Source: Fragum whitleyi (taxonomy: Eukaryota > Mollusca > Bivalvia > Cardiida > Cardiidae). Taken from it: 64,000 bases of DNA. Position 1 is the first letter of the stretch, and every line of letters starts with the position of its first letter. Made by a program: the position numbers and the translations under genes. The stretch lies in NCBI GenBank assembly GCA_948146395.1, contig OX411549.1, positions 36,416,693-36,480,692 of the forward strand, in the 5' to 3' direction. The notes under the pieces were generated by a model. That model searched no databases and had not been told where the DNA came from. It saw only the letters and a program-made list of their open reading frames with translations. Of the stretch, positions 63,285 to 64,000 are shown in pieces.

Positions 63285-64000
63285 TCATAATCTCCACTGT
63301 GTATTGTGAGTGGTGTTACCAAGAGGTTGTTTAGTCACGTGAGATTGGCTGGAAACCAATGGTTTCACCGGAACTTCGTTGCCATTCAAATGCAGCGTAT
63401 TTTGAGTCAAAGATCCCAGGGGTTGCTTTTTCACAACCGTCTGAGACTGCTGCGCTGTCATCACGTTTTCTGTATCAAACCTAGGTGACATGATCGCTGG
63501 TCGAACGTTCAATGGCACAGATCTTTGTTTCATTGGCGATTTTTTCGGAGAGTTGGTTGCCTTTTGTTTCTTTCGCGGCGAGTTTCTATTATCTGAGTCA
63601 GTAATTTGCCTCTTACTTGTATCACTACTTGGCACTATTTGTTTAATATCTCGCTGTCTTTCTAACTCTTTCATGTTAGAGTTATACGAGTTTGTAACGT
63701 TGTTGTCAATAGACACTCTTGTCACGGGTTTAAAGTCAAACAGCACTGAACTATTTATAGTCTCAAATTCCGATCGTACTTCCGTTTCCGGTTTTGACAT
63801 TTCTGTCTCCAATGACGAAGAGTCTTCCACCATTATTTCAGAGTCACTCGTGTAAGATGGCGCCATTTCCGAGTCCTGTGAGGTATTATCCGTGTACACG
63901 TCGAGTGTAGGTTTTTCACATTTGAATTTAAACTGCCGTTTGTCATGACAGCGGGTCAGAGCTGGGTTGTACGGGTGATTGTCTTTCAGGTGTTGGAAAT
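63285..64000 (-). CDS. second ovo-like gene, final exon (partial at window edge)
   Basis: The frame is open from the window edge to TGA at 63287-63285, 237 residues. It starts inside an OVO-type finger 4 (HLKDNHPYNPALTRCHD) and keeps KRQFKF, directly comparable to HLKNYHPQSPVLLRFYD plus KRQFKF in the complete gene. After that it is unrelated: an acidic Ser-rich part (EIMVEDSSSLETEMSKPE), a basic patch with NLS-like RKKQK and PKKSPMK (about 142-156), then two KQPLG-containing repeats near the end (about 191 and 223). No acceptor is visible, so the exon continues past 64000. It is likely a tandem paralog of ovo in the same orientation. A diverged pseudogene is less likely because the frame stays open throughout. 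Confidence 0.8.
   Translation of the reverse strand, partial: FQHLKDNHPYNPALTRCHDKRQFKFKCEKPTLDVYTDNTSQDSEMAPSYTSDSEIMVEDSSSLETEMSKPETEVRSEFETINSSVLFDFKPVTRVSIDNNVTNSYNSNMKELERQRDIKQIVPSSDTSKRQITDSDNRNSPRKKQKATNSPKKSPMKQRSVPLNVRPAIMSPRFDTENVMTAQQSQTVVKKQPLGSLTQNTLHLNGNEVPVKPLVSSQSHVTKQPLGNTTHNTQWRL

Noticed and set aside
63306..63855. Plus-strand frames over the second ovo exon
   Set aside because: Opposite-strand shadows of the ovo-like frame.

Overview
This window looks like animal nuclear DNA, most likely from a bivalve mollusc. It is AT-rich, gene-poor and has large introns. It carries tRNA-derived SINEs, many short inverted-repeat (MITE-type) elements, Helitron-like elements with tandem cores of about 150-170 bp (a design known from bivalves as 'pearl'/BIV160-type repeats), a decayed non-LTR retrotransposon and a mariner-like element. 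The bivalve assignment is inference from repeat style and protein resemblance; no species is named.

The one complete gene is an ovo/OVOL-family zinc-finger transcription factor on the minus strand. I could assemble it by hand from six exons with GT/AG junctions in compatible phase: exon 1 (44335-44437, SNAG-type start), exon 2 (22126-23027), exon 3 (21680-21773), exon 4 (17447-17626), exon 5 (12982-13091) and exon 6 (12091-12270). The coding total is 1,569 nt, or 522 residues, ending in the four-finger OVO DNA-binding block. Introns are about 21.3 kb, 0.35 kb, 4.1 kb, 4.4 kb and 0.7 kb.

At the right edge (63285-64000, minus strand) is the last exon of a second ovo-like gene. It begins inside finger 4, keeps the segment that follows the finger in the first gene, including DKRQFKF, and then runs into an unrelated C-terminal extension of about 210 residues. 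The window therefore holds the junction of a head-to-tail tandem pair of ovo paralogs: the 3' end of one lies about 18.8 kb upstream of the start of the other.

Layout: 1-12090 is downstream of ovo and holds repeats only; 12091-44437 is ovo with repeat-filled introns (LINE fragment at 25.7-27.7 kb and mariner-like element at 31.8-33.2 kb, both in intron 1); 44438-63284 is intergenic, with a possible OVO-site cluster just upstream of ovo and dense MITEs, a pair of inverted 390-bp elements and two Helitron-like arrays; 63285-64000 is the second ovo copy.

Points most worth a second look are: the tandem ovo pair with different C-termini; a perfectly regular 56-bp tandem duplication of the exon 6 splice acceptor, which creates decoy acceptors in intron 5; a cluster of OVO-type binding motifs 340-550 bp upstream of the ovo start codon; and several MITE families that share one architecture, with long terminal inverted repeats plus a central hairpin, two of them with similar hairpin sequence. 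All calls come from reading the sequence; no database search was run.
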